64,000 nt of DNA from Bradyrhizobium sp. ISRA464 (GTDB lineage Bacteria; Pseudomonadota; Alphaproteobacteria; Rhizobiales; Xanthobacteraceae), in assembly GCF_029910095.1 (NCBI RefSeq), contig NZ_CP094526.1, positions 3,534,001 to 3,598,000 on the forward strand, in the 5' to 3' direction. The notes under the pieces were generated by a model. The model was not told the DNA's origin. It did no database searches and worked only from the letters and a program-made list of their open reading frames with translations. Shown here piece after piece: positions 33,866 to 42,365 of the stretch (position 1 is its first letter; each line of letters begins with the position of its first letter). Position numbers and translations under genes: made by a program.

Positions 33866-34420
33866 TCATTGCTGCAGGTGAGCCTCGAGCTTCGGCAGAA
33901 ATTCCCAGACATCTCGGTTGATGCGGATCATCGCGCGGACCGTCTCAGAGAGCTCCTTCAGACGAGCCTCATCGACCGGCCGCGTTTCTCCAAACGCGAG
34001 GCTTGCGCGTGTCTGAATCACGCGCATGGACTGTGTCTTGACGATTTCGCCGCTCTCGTCGACCGCATACATGCAATGCGTGAGCTCGTTACGAACTTGC
34101 GTCGTATCGTTGAAGCGGTCGATAAGCTTGTTCAACTCTCTACCAAGAGCTTGATCTCTAATCTTGATCTTGGCCAGCCGTTGAATCAAATCGAGACGGG
34201 CGCGCGTCGTGTTCAATGTGGCGAACACTAACGCAGCCGACGCTTCATCCGTGCTGAGCAGGAGCATCAGGACGTAAATGAACAGGCTCTCATTGTTCGA
34301 CCAATTGAAGATGAGATTGCCAATGAGCGCGAGGACCGTCGTTCTATGGCCGGCTGACTCCGGCGCGGTCGCCTCAAGCGCGCTGAAATCCGGTTTGGGA
34401 GGTAGCTTGCTCGCAGTCAT
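33866..34420 (-). CDS. Conserved hypothetical protein (184 aa)
   Basis: The product (MTASKLPPKPDFSALEATA start) is mainly helical: LIFNWSNNESLFIYVLMLLL, then LDLIQRLAKIKIRDQALGRELNKLI and NDTTQVRNELTHCMYAVDE. The middle helix is hydrophobic but is interrupted by Asn/Ser, so it is likely buried, not transmembrane. The RNELTH motif resembles small helical proteins sometimes placed near phage- or defence-type genes, but I cannot assign it. The ATG at 34420 is chosen over a longer frame from 34669. It is divergent from the next gene. Confidence 0.6.
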   Translation of the reverse strand: MTASKLPPKPDFSALEATAPESAGHRTTVLALIGNLIFNWSNNESLFIYVLMLLLSTDEASAALVFATLNTTRARLDLIQRLAKIKIRDQALGRELNKLIDRFNDTTQVRNELTHCMYAVDESGEIVKTQSMRVIQTRASLAFGETRPVDEARLKELSETVRAMIRINRDVWEFLPKLEAHLQQ

Positions 34421-34541
34421 TGACCTGGACCCCGCGTGACGTCCCGACGACTCGCAATCCCTTGCCAAGTCGACTAACGTTGGCATCCTAGCGCAGTTTG
34501 ACTCCACCGTGCTACGCTCGTTTGCTAGCGCTGATGGCCCG

Positions 34542-35063
34542 ATGGCAACGCCGGAAGCCAGAATGCTGAGGTGGCTTTTTACAATGATCGACGTGCTCCG
34601 TGTGCGCAATGCCGCGGTCACGACGATCCGGCCATTGGTTGAAGCAAGCAGAGGCCGTCTCGACGGCATTCCCGACTCGGTTTGGCTTGAACCTTATATG
34701 ATCGGGCTCTTGGGCATGCTGATCACCTTGGCGGCGGAGCGGCAGACGCGCCCCATCGAGGGGGCCGCGATGCGCCAGATTCAGACGGAAGCCTGGCGCA
34801 AGATTACCGGGCTCGACTATCGAATAGGCGAAGAGATCATGCTGCTCAGTGCGACTCATGACGAGCAGTTCCTCGCAGGGTGCATGGATGCTGCGAGTAT
34901 AGCGTCCGAGCTATACGGCGATGAAGCGGCCGCTCCGCCCGGCTGGGATGCCCCTAATCTGCTGGGCTCGTCGCTCTTTGCCGATCCAGCCGCAGCTCAT
35001 CAGGTCCGGGACATCGTCCGATGGCGCGAGACATTCGATTCCTACATCGTGCGTCGCCAGTAG
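34542..35063 (+). CDS. Conserved hypothetical protein (173 aa)
   Basis: The product is helical and acidic: ARMLRWLFTMIDVLRVRNAA, then LVEASRGRLDGIPDSVWLEP and MIGLLGMLITLAAERQTRPI. It has no signal peptide. I set the start at 34542 (MATPEARML); GTG at 34509 is an alternative. It is divergent from the 184-residue hypothetical gene with a gap of about 120 bp. I do not recognise a family. Confidence 0.6.
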   Translation: MATPEARMLRWLFTMIDVLRVRNAAVTTIRPLVEASRGRLDGIPDSVWLEPYMIGLLGMLITLAAERQTRPIEGAAMRQIQTEAWRKITGLDYRIGEEIMLLSATHDEQFLAGCMDAASIASELYGDEAAAPPGWDAPNLLGSSLFADPAAAHQVRDIVRWRETFDSYIVRRQ

Positions 35064-35182
35064 ATCGGGGCGGCTCGGCGTCTTCGCGCAGTTCCCTACC
35101 GATTTGGAGCAGCTCGTTCGCCAGTATGGCGATTTCTGTCCGGTTCCTGGCATGGAGCTTTCGCATGATTTGGCGCGGGTCC

Positions 35183-35306
35183 CACGCTCATTGCCAGGTG
35201 AAGGTTGGAAATTCGAACCGGGGCCGTTTGGCGGGCTGGTATGCCGATGATCAGTGCCGGCTGTGCTCAGAGCGGAGGGGAGCGGGCGGCGCCGGACCCG
35301 ACGGGC
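35183..35306. repeat. 124-bp direct repeat, left copy
   Basis: The sequence CACGCTCATTGCCAGGTGAA through TTCGAACCGGGGCCG to GACCCGACGGGC occurs again at 39732-39854 with about ten differences. The two copies, in direct orientation, bracket 4.4 kb holding a BamA paralogue and a secreted protein. The gap 35064-35812 contains this repeat and a small ORF (35414-35518). A minus-strand frame at 35539-35739 was not convincing. Confidence 0.7.
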
Positions 35307-35413
35307 GCTTCTCAACTTCGCTTCGCGTCCAGGCTAACTCGCTGCTGGTTGGTTACTACCGGCGCCGAAATGCCTATAAGAATCGAAAGCAGGAGCGGAG
35401 GAAGGAGAAGCAT

Positions 35414-35518
35414 ATGTCCATGCAACATCCATGTCTCCAGCGAGCCCCAAATTGCATATGTGGCAACGACCGTAAGAACCTCAGCGAGGATGACGCTCTG
35501 TTGCCATCAGAAGCTTAA
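35414..35518 (+). CDS. Tiny ORF with strong ribosome binding site (34 aa)
   Basis: The frame begins MSMQHPCLQRAPNCICGNDR and has three cysteines in the first half (HPC, NCIC). An unusually strong purine-rich site (GGAGGAAGGAGAAG) lies directly before the ATG. The C-x(6)-C-x-C pattern could bind a metal. Such a strong site without a longer frame makes translation plausible, but length alone leaves chance possible. Confidence 0.4.
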   Translation: MSMQHPCLQRAPNCICGNDRKNLSEDDALLPSEA

Positions 35519-35812
35519 TGAGTTTGTAATGAGTTTGCCTATTGGCCCATAGCGTCCACCTCGACGCTTGCTTTGGCGCCTGCTTCTAGGGGGACCGGAC
35601 GTCCCCACGGCATGATCCAGTTGACGCAAATGCCCCTTAGGCGACCCGATCGCGCCCTGGGCTGTGAAGCGTTCAACTTAGATCGCAGTTCGCCCTTCGC
35701 GTGAAGGCGGCCAACTTCGAGAACATCAAGCATCGGCACCGTCGGATACTGATAGCGACGTCGAGCTGCGGGATAACCTCAATCAAGTCGCTATGGCGCT
35801 GCATCTCGCCGG

Positions 35813-38173
35813 TCAGAACGGCGAGGCGGTAAAATTGAACGGCTGCGTCACATCATAGGCCGCCTTTGTGATGGGCAAAGCGTAGTTGATGGCGAGCGCC
35901 CCGAAGGGCGAGGCCCAGGTCAGGCCGACGCCGACGGACGAACGCAGGATGTTGCTGTTGGCCACATTAACCGTCTGGCCTCCGAAGGTTGTGGGTCCCG
36001 TGTAACGAAACACGCTTCCGGCATCGACGAAGGCCGAGCCCTTCAAACCGTATTCGTTGGGCAGGCCGGGAATCCCGCTCTGCAGTTCGGCCGTGGTTGC
36101 CCAATACAGGCTGCCGCCGACATTGTCCATCGTGCTGCCGCTGGTCAGGTCGCGCGGGCCGAAGCCGTTGGGCGCGAAGCCGCGCACCATGCCGGGGCCG
36201 CCGAAGAAGCTGTTGATCAGCGGCGCCTGTTGACCGCCCCAGCCGGTGATATAGCCGCCTTGCGCGCGAACCAGGCCGACCAGGTCGCCGCCGAGAGATT
36301 GGTAGTGGCGCACATCCCCCGTCGTCCGAAGGAAACGGACGTCGCCGCCGAGGCCGGCGAGGTCCTGCCTGAGTTGCGAGTTGACGCCGCTGGTCGGGCT
36401 CTTGGTGTTGTCGAGGGTGCTGTAGGTGGTCGTGCTGCCGATACCCGATACCAAGGCAGGCCCGGCCGCAGCGGCCTGCTGGATCGGTAGCGACACTGTC
36501 GTGCCTGACGAAGTCGGTGCGAGCGTGACACTCTGGTTGGACATCGAATAGCGCCACTGCACGCTGGTCTCTTCCGCCATCGGCGTCGCGAGCGTGAAAT
36601 TGGCGCCATAGGTATCGGTCCCGTAGGACTGATAAGTGCTGGCAAAGGTCTGCCTGCCGAACAGCTCGGCGCCCGCCGTGGCGCGGCTGTCGAAGATATC
36701 CGGTTCGGACACCGAAAGATCGACACCGCGCGAATACTGGCCGTAGCCGACGCGCGCCTGCACCGCTGCGCCAGTGCCAAGAAAATTGCGATCGCCCAGC
36801 TTGACCTCGCCGAGCCATCCGTCGGTCGTTGAGTATCCGCCGGACACGAAGAAATCGCCGGTCGGCTGGTCGACGGTTTCGACGTCGAGCACCACGCGAT
36901 CGTTTGCCGAGCCCGGCCGGGTCGTGATCTTGACGTCCTTGAAATAGTTCAGGCTCTTCAATCGCCGTTCGGCGCGATCGACCAGCGTTTGGTTGTACGC
37001 ATCACCTTCCGCGAGATCGAATTCGCGGCGGATCACATAGTCGCGCGTCCTTGTGTTGCCGTGGATCGCGATCCGCTCGATGTAGCTGCGCGGTCCCTCC
37101 TTGATCACGAAGGTCACGTCGATCCGCCGCGCCTCCGCGTTGCGATTTGTGCGAAGGGTTACGTGTGCAAAGGGAAAGCCAAGCTTTTCCATCTCTAACG
37201 CCAGCGCCTCGGAGCTCTTGTCGAGGAGGCTATTGTCGAAGGGCACGCCCGAACGTGCCGAAATCCGGGCACGCAGCTGCTCGGGATCAATCCCGGACAC
37301 GTGCGACTCGAGACCGATGCTGCCGAGTCGATAGGGCTCGCCTTCGTCGATGACGAAAGTCACCGCAAAACCCTGGCTGGCCGAATCATATTCGGCGCGC
37401 GCGTCGGTGACGCCGGCGTCGGCATAGCCATGGTTGCGGTAATAGCGCCGAAGCTGCGCGCGGTCCTGCGCAACCCGGTCGGGGTCGTAGATGTCCGTAT
37501 GGGTGAGGAAGCTCAGCACATTCGTCGCGGACGTGTTGATGACGGCGGCCAACTGACGCCGGCTGAACGCGTGATTGCCGACGAAATTGATCTGCCGTAC
37601 CGTCGCTTTCTTGCCCTCGGTGATGGTAAAGACGAGATCGACGGTGTCGTTGCCGCGCTCGATCGTCTCCGGCACCACTTGGACCTCCTCGCGGCCAATG
37701 TGCCGATAAACCTCCATGACGCGGCCGACATCGGCCTGCACCGTGGCGCGTTGGAATGGAACACCAGGCTTCGATTGGACAGCGGCGGCAAGATCTTGAT
37801 CCTTGATTTTTTTGTTGCCCTCGAACGCAACGCGGCCAAGCAGCCTAGCTTCGGTCAGACGCACGACGATGCCATCGCCGGCGCGATCAATCCTGACCTG
37901 GTCGAACAGTCCCGTACCGATCAGCCCTTTCAACGCGGCGTCGAGTGCGGCCGCGTCGTAGTGGCCGTCGGCCGCGGGATGGAAATAGGAACGCACCGTT
38001 GCGCTCTCGACGCGCCGGTTGCCCTCTACGGTGATCCTGGTCGCGGGATCGGCAGCCAGCGCCCGCGAGACAGACAGCGCGAGCACGACGACAAGCAGCG
38101 CCGCCGCACTGCACCGCCGGTCTCGCCGATTGGATATCCCCGTCACTTCTGCCTGATATCTCACGGGCGACAT
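35813..38173 (-). CDS. BamA/Omp85-family outer-membrane assembly paralogue
   Basis: The 786-residue protein has a signal peptide (AALLVVVLALSVSRALAAD), about five POTRA domains (residues 40-410; for example VEGNRRVESATVRSYF, VAFEGNKKIKDQDLAAAV and IHGNTRTRDYVIRREFDLAEGD) and a C-terminal barrel with the loop-6 motif VRGFAPNGFGPRD. It ends with Phe, as outer-membrane barrels do. Unlike essential bamA, it is not next to skp/lpx/fab genes, so it is probably an accessory paralogue with a special client. ATG at 38173 is used; a TTG at 38194 is the alternative. The nearby secretion operon is an interesting but untested partner. Confidence 0.92.
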   Translation of the reverse strand: MSPVRYQAEVTGISNRRDRRCSAAALLVVVLALSVSRALAADPATRITVEGNRRVESATVRSYFHPAADGHYDAAALDAALKGLIGTGLFDQVRIDRAGDGIVVRLTEARLLGRVAFEGNKKIKDQDLAAAVQSKPGVPFQRATVQADVGRVMEVYRHIGREEVQVVPETIERGNDTVDLVFTITEGKKATVRQINFVGNHAFSRRQLAAVINTSATNVLSFLTHTDIYDPDRVAQDRAQLRRYYRNHGYADAGVTDARAEYDSASQGFAVTFVIDEGEPYRLGSIGLESHVSGIDPEQLRARISARSGVPFDNSLLDKSSEALALEMEKLGFPFAHVTLRTNRNAEARRIDVTFVIKEGPRSYIERIAIHGNTRTRDYVIRREFDLAEGDAYNQTLVDRAERRLKSLNYFKDVKITTRPGSANDRVVLDVETVDQPTGDFFVSGGYSTTDGWLGEVKLGDRNFLGTGAAVQARVGYGQYSRGVDLSVSEPDIFDSRATAGAELFGRQTFASTYQSYGTDTYGANFTLATPMAEETSVQWRYSMSNQSVTLAPTSSGTTVSLPIQQAAAAGPALVSGIGSTTTYSTLDNTKSPTSGVNSQLRQDLAGLGGDVRFLRTTGDVRHYQSLGGDLVGLVRAQGGYITGWGGQQAPLINSFFGGPGMVRGFAPNGFGPRDLTSGSTMDNVGGSLYWATTAELQSGIPGLPNEYGLKGSAFVDAGSVFRYTGPTTFGGQTVNVANSNILRSSVGVGLTWASPFGALAINYALPITKAAYDVTQPFNFTASPF

Positions 38174-38366
38174 CGAATTTCCGGCGCCGGGCAAAAGAAT
38201 GTCAGAGGCGAGGCCAGTTGCAGGCCAAAGGTGAACGCTGCCACAATTTCGACGCGCCCCCGACCTGCCGTCCTAAGATTCGTCGTATGGCCGCTTCAAA
38301 TGCCGCTTAGCCAAAGGGCTGGAAGCTCTCGCGATGCACGCCGTCGCGAGCGCGAAGGAGCATCAC

Positions 38367-39419
38367 ATGCGTTATGCAGCTCTCATCTTCACACTGGTTG
38401 CTCTGATTGGTCCGGCTCCCGCCGCAGTCGCTTCCCAGATCGATCCGCGCGCCTCGCTCGGTGTGGTGCAACAGTGGATCTACAACTATCGCGCCAAGCC
38501 GGACTATGCGCACGTGCCGGCCGCTGTTCGCGTCCTCTTTCATTCGCAGACGTTCAAAGAGCCCGAAAACGCGGGGATCTATCTCGGCTTCATCGCCGGG
38601 GCGATCGGGTCGAATCCGCCGAAAGCCGAGCAGCTGGTGAACAGCTTGATCCCCGTGCCGCCGGAAGACGAGTGGGTCATCGTTCGCGCCATTGCCTATT
38701 CGGGGCTGCCTGACTGGCGCAACCTGCTACGGCGGATCGCGCCGAAAATGCCGGAACGGCGGGTCATGATCGACAGCTATCTCAACGGTACGCTACCGAC
38801 GCTGGCGGAAATTCCCCTGGAAGAGTCGAAGCCGGGCATGCTCGACAAGCTACGCAGCGCCTTCAGCCGCAATCCGTTCAAGAAGGAAGACAAGAAGCTT
38901 GACACCAAATTGACCTTCGCGACGAGCCAGGATCTGCTGGATACGCTCTGGGGCTACTATTTCGCGACGGGCTCTCACGTGCCGATCATGAGAATCGTTC
39001 AAATGCTGCCGTGGTCGAAAAGCCGCGACACCATCGACAAGCTGACGGTGGGCAGCATGGCGCGCTACACCCTTGCAAGCTATGCCGTGCGCGACAACGC
39101 CTTGCGCGAATTCCTGCGTGGCGAGCTGGCGCAGCAACCTGAAGCGATGAAGGGTCCGCTGACCGAGGTCATTCGGGCCGCCGACACCGTTCAGCTCAGC
39201 GCCTTGCGACGCGATGCCGTCGCAGCAGTCGAGGAACTAAAGACGAAGGGATCGGATGCCCGCCGCAACCTCGATTTCTGGGGACAGGTTGGGGTGGGCG
39301 CGCTTGCCCTCGGCTGTGTGTCCGCTGCTGCGCTCGGACAAGTCGCTGTCGGCGTTCCCTGCGTGATCGGCGGTGCCACGTCGCAAGGGTTGTTGTCGTT
39401 CTGGGAGAAGCAGCAGTAG
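38367..39419 (+). CDS. Hypothetical secreted protein (350 aa)
   Basis: The product starts MRYAALIFTLVALIGPAPAA, a signal peptide ending at VASQ. AAGGAG precedes the ATG. The mature protein has aromatic helices (VVQQWIYNYRAKPDYAHVP, LVNSLIPVPPEDEWVIVRAI), a Lys-rich middle (RNPFKKEDKKLD) and a hydrophobic C-terminal segment (VGVGALALGCVSAAALG) near LLSFWEKQQ. I do not recognise the family. It is divergent from the BamA paralogue, and the two may share a promoter region. Confidence 0.7.
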   Translation: MRYAALIFTLVALIGPAPAAVASQIDPRASLGVVQQWIYNYRAKPDYAHVPAAVRVLFHSQTFKEPENAGIYLGFIAGAIGSNPPKAEQLVNSLIPVPPEDEWVIVRAIAYSGLPDWRNLLRRIAPKMPERRVMIDSYLNGTLPTLAEIPLEESKPGMLDKLRSAFSRNPFKKEDKKLDTKLTFATSQDLLDTLWGYYFATGSHVPIMRIVQMLPWSKSRDTIDKLTVGSMARYTLASYAVRDNALREFLRGELAQQPEAMKGPLTEVIRAADTVQLSALRRDAVAAVEELKTKGSDARRNLDFWGQVGVGALALGCVSAAALGQVAVGVPCVIGGATSQGLLSFWEKQQ

Positions 39420-39477
39420 CGCCGTCTCGTCTGGCCAGCGAACTCGGCGGCATCGATCGAGGGCCGTAGGCGGTAGC

Positions 39478-39497
39478 CCGCCGCCTTAAGGCGGCGG
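39478..39497. terminator. 20-bp perfect palindrome after the secreted-protein gene
   Basis: CCGCCGCCTTAAGGCGGCGG is fully self-complementary and lies about 60 bp after the stop at 39419. It could fold as a cruciform or terminate transcription, although no T-run follows. The rest of 39420-40084 holds the right copy of the 124-bp repeat and no clear gene. Confidence 0.45.
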
Positions 39498-39731
39498 CAG
39501 ACGTAGGGACATCTTCCCGTCTGCAGCTACCTCGCCGTGCCGGTCAAGTCCCGCTGCGACGCTCCATGCGAATGTCAGCATCTGGCCCCATAGCTGAAGG
39601 CCGCTTCAATCGTCGGCACGTCGGCTCGTCGGGGCAGAGCGGACATCGCTGAGCTCGGAATCATCGGCGGCTTGGCGCGAATTCCAAAACGGTCGCGACG
39701 AACGGCGGACAGGAGTCCCAGCTATCAGTCT

Positions 39732-39854
39732 CACGCTCATTGCCAAGTGCAGGTTGGAAATTCGAACCGGGGCCGTTTAGCGGGCCGGTATGCCGATGAT
39801 CGGTGCCGGCTGAGCTCAGAGCGGAGGAGCGGGGCCGCGCCGGACCCGACGGGC
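39732..39854. repeat. 124-bp direct repeat, right copy
   Basis: This is the right-hand copy of the element at 35183-35306, in the same orientation and about 90% identical. Homology covers CACGCTCATTGCC through GACGGGC. The copies could be the product of an insertion or duplication event around the BamA paralogue, or members of a dispersed repeat family. Confidence 0.7.
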
Positions 39855-40088
39855 AACTCAATTTCTCAATATTCGCTTCACGCATCCTGGCAAATGTCCA
39901 GCCCTCGGGCGAGAAATATTTCTGTTTTCCAGAAATGACGTTTAGTCTATGATGCGCCCGTCTCACCCGCCTGAGGGGCGCTTCGCGATCGTCACGAGTG
40001 TTGGGTTGGGATGCGGTGGACGCCGATGTCACGGCTGACGAGCGTGGCTGATGGCGGACGGTGAAGTCGTGCAGGCCTGACGCCCTAG

Positions 40089-41511
40089 CATTACAGTTGT
40101 AATTTTTGCTTGAGATGCGCTTTGCGCGCGTTGGCTTGATGAGCCCTGCGCCAGGATGACCATGCGAGGATGTGGGCATGCGGGATGCGCCGCTGGGCGA
40201 GCTTCATGGCGATGCGGCGGATTTCCTGGATCGACCAGCGGATCAAGAACGATGCTTCGGTCGGGGCCGCGGTCGCGTTTTTTTAAGCAATGCTCCGGTG
40301 TTGGCCCGATGACGGATGACGGCCATCGTGGCGAAGGCAAGCATGACCAGTGAGACATGGCGATGCCAGCCATGCCAGGAGCGGGTTTCGTTGTGATCAA
40401 GACCGAGCTCGTTCTTGGCGGTTTCGAAGCTGTCTTCGATGGCCCAGCGATGGCCTTCCACGGATACCAGCTTCTGCATGGACGTGCCCTTGGGGCACCA
40501 TGTGGAGAAGAAGGCTAAGCTGTTGTCGGCAATATTGCGGCGGATCAGAAGACCTCGGGTCCATTCCCCGGCAAGGTCGTCGTTGTATTCGCCGGCGTCG
40601 AGATCGGCCAGCTCAAGATAGGCCCAGTCGTGCCAGCGCGGACCTTTGGTTCCTTCGCCGGACGGCAGGCGGCGCCAGGCCTTCTTGGGAAGGCTCTGCG
40701 CGATCGTAGAGGCAGTGCCGGCGACAGGCTGCTGCTTGCCCCAGGAATAGAACACGTGATTGGAAGCAACCCCCAGAACATAGCCTTTGCCCGCCTTGCG
40801 CAGCAGGGTTTCGATCGCTCCCGTGCCATACACGCTGTCCGCTGCTACGAACGAGAACGGCACCTTTGCGGCGATCGCGCGAGCGATCATTTGATGCGCG
40901 ATCCGGGGCTTCGTCGCAAAGCTCACATCGCTCGGGACATGTGCGGCCTTCAGGCGAGCGGGTTCGTCCGTCCATTCCTTTGGCAGGTAGAGCGCCCGAT
41001 CGATGAAGGCATGGCCATGCCGCGACACATAGGAGGCAAACACTCCGATCTGGCAATTGGTGATCTTGCCCGCCGAGCCAGTGTACTGGCGCGCGACCCC
41101 ACACGAGGCCTTGCCCTGTTTCAAAAAGCCGGTCTCATCGATGACCAGAACCGCGTCCTCGTCACCCAGCGTTTCCAGCGCGTACTCACGTACAATATCG
41201 CGCAGCGCGTCGGCATCCCACTGCCCCCGACCCAGAATCGCCTGCTGGCGCCACGGGCCTGGATCGCCAGCCGCTTCCGCCCGCATCCAACCCGTCTTGC
41301 GCGGCTCGTTGCCCAACAGTCCGTCGAGAAATTGCCCCGCCGAGGCCGCGACCCGCTCTTGCGTAAACAGCGGACGGATGCGTTGCTTGGCATCTCGCAA
41401 CGACGAAGCCCACAGCGTCAGCGTATCCTCAACCGACGCGCCACCAATCATCAGATCCCGAATCATGGTCGCCCATAGATTCAGAACCTTCAGGAAGATG
41501 CAACTGTAATG
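40089..41511 (-). mobile_element. IS701-family insertion sequence, left copy
   Basis: The 1423-bp element has terminal inverted repeats CATTACAGTTG and is flanked by CTAG on both sides (40085-40088 and 41512-41515), matching the YTAR 4-bp duplication of IS701-type elements. It is inverted relative to an otherwise near-identical copy at 42366-43788. Confidence 0.9.
40243..41466 (-). CDS. IS701-family DDE transposase (left copy)
   Basis: The 407-residue transposase has the DDE residues in order: Asp in LVIDETGFLKQG, Asp in VAADSVYG, Glu in RWAIEDSFETAKNELGLDH. The C-terminus is basic (KKTRPRPRPKHRS). It differs from the other copy by one residue (Val at VPFSFVAAD, Ile there). The gene fills most of the element. 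The copy looks intact and potentially active. Confidence 0.93.
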   Translation of the reverse strand: MIRDLMIGGASVEDTLTLWASSLRDAKQRIRPLFTQERVAASAGQFLDGLLGNEPRKTGWMRAEAAGDPGPWRQQAILGRGQWDADALRDIVREYALETLGDEDAVLVIDETGFLKQGKASCGVARQYTGSAGKITNCQIGVFASYVSRHGHAFIDRALYLPKEWTDEPARLKAAHVPSDVSFATKPRIAHQMIARAIAAKVPFSFVAADSVYGTGAIETLLRKAGKGYVLGVASNHVFYSWGKQQPVAGTASTIAQSLPKKAWRRLPSGEGTKGPRWHDWAYLELADLDAGEYNDDLAGEWTRGLLIRRNIADNSLAFFSTWCPKGTSMQKLVSVEGHRWAIEDSFETAKNELGLDHNETRSWHGWHRHVSLVMLAFATMAVIRHRANTGALLKKTRPRPRPKHRS

Positions 41512-41515
41512 CTAG

Positions 41516-42361
41516 GCAGTGTGGACACTTATCGCATCCATAGGACGATGGCGGCGAGAGTGACGACGGCTCGGTAATTTCGGGCGGTTTTTTCGAAGCG
41601 GGTAGCGACGCGACGGAACTGCTTGAGTTTGGAGAAGCAGCATTCCACGAGATGGCGCTGGGCATAGAGATGCTTGTCGAGCGGATATTTGAGCGCGCGT
41701 GACGGGTTGTTGGGGATCACGGCGAGCGCCTTTTTGGCGGCGATGTCTTGGCGCAAATGGTCGGCGTCATAGGCTGTGTCGGCGATGACGACCTCGGCGG
41801 GCAGTCCCTCGATCAATGCGGCGGCTTGCGGTGCATCGCCCTTCTGGCCTGCGGTGAGCGTGAACCGGACAGGACATCCAAGACCGCGAACGGCCATATG
41901 GATCTTCGTGCTCAGGCCGCCGCGCGAGCGGCCAAGCGCCTGATCTTCAGGCCCCCTTTTTTCGCCCCAGCGGCGTGCTGATGCGCCCGGACGATGGTGG
42001 AATCGACGATTAGATATTCGAAGTCTGGGTCGTCGGACATCGCCTCGAAGATCCGCCACCAAACACCCTTGGTGCTCCATCGGCTGAAGCGCCGGAACAC
42101 GCTGTTCCAGTCCCCGAACACCTCCGGAAGATCACGCCAGGGAGAGCCGGTCCGCACGATCCAAAGCACACCTTCCACGAACATCCGGTTGTCTCGCCCG
42201 GTCGAGCCCTTCTGGTCGGGCCGGCCGATGATCAGCGGCGCCATGCGCTCCCAGGCCGCGTCGCTCAACACCAAACGATCCATCACACCCAAGACTGCCT
42301 CCCCAAAAGCAGCCTTGAATCTGATTTGCTCTCAAAAGGGAATCCTTAGAGTCCACACTGC
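41516..42361 (-). mobile_element. IS5-family insertion sequence between the two IS701 copies
   Basis: The 846-bp element has inverted ends GCAGTGTGGAC and is flanked on both sides by CTAG. The size and two-frame transposase fit the IS427-like group of IS5. It lies exactly between the inner CTAG of each IS701 copy, so the three elements abut with only these four bases between them. Confidence 0.85.
41529..42292 (-). CDS. IS5-family transposase made by -1 frameshift (orfA/orfB)
   Basis: The first frame (42292 to 41912) gives the N-terminal part (LSDAAWERMAPLIIGR, then YLIVDSTIVRAHQHAAGAKKG with the first Asp). The second (from about 42080 to 41529) gives the rest (VIADTAYDADHLR with the second Asp; VECCFSKLKQFRRVATRFEK with the Glu). 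The frames overlap at an A6G5 run (complement at 41952-41962), where a -1 slip joins GAKKG to EKRGPEDQ. This is the normal expression mode for such elements, not a disruption. Confidence 0.88.
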
Positions 42362-42365
42362 CTAG

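Noticed and set aside
35210..35260. TTCGAACC motif in the 124-bp repeat suggesting a tRNA T-arm
   Set aside because: No cloverleaf forms around it in either copy.
35539..35739. 66-codon minus-strand frame
   Set aside because: No ribosome binding site, no recognisable motif, and composition not clearly coding.
41529..42292. Two frames of the IS5 transposase as a broken gene
   Set aside because: The A6G5 slip site and -1 relation match normal programmed frameshifting.
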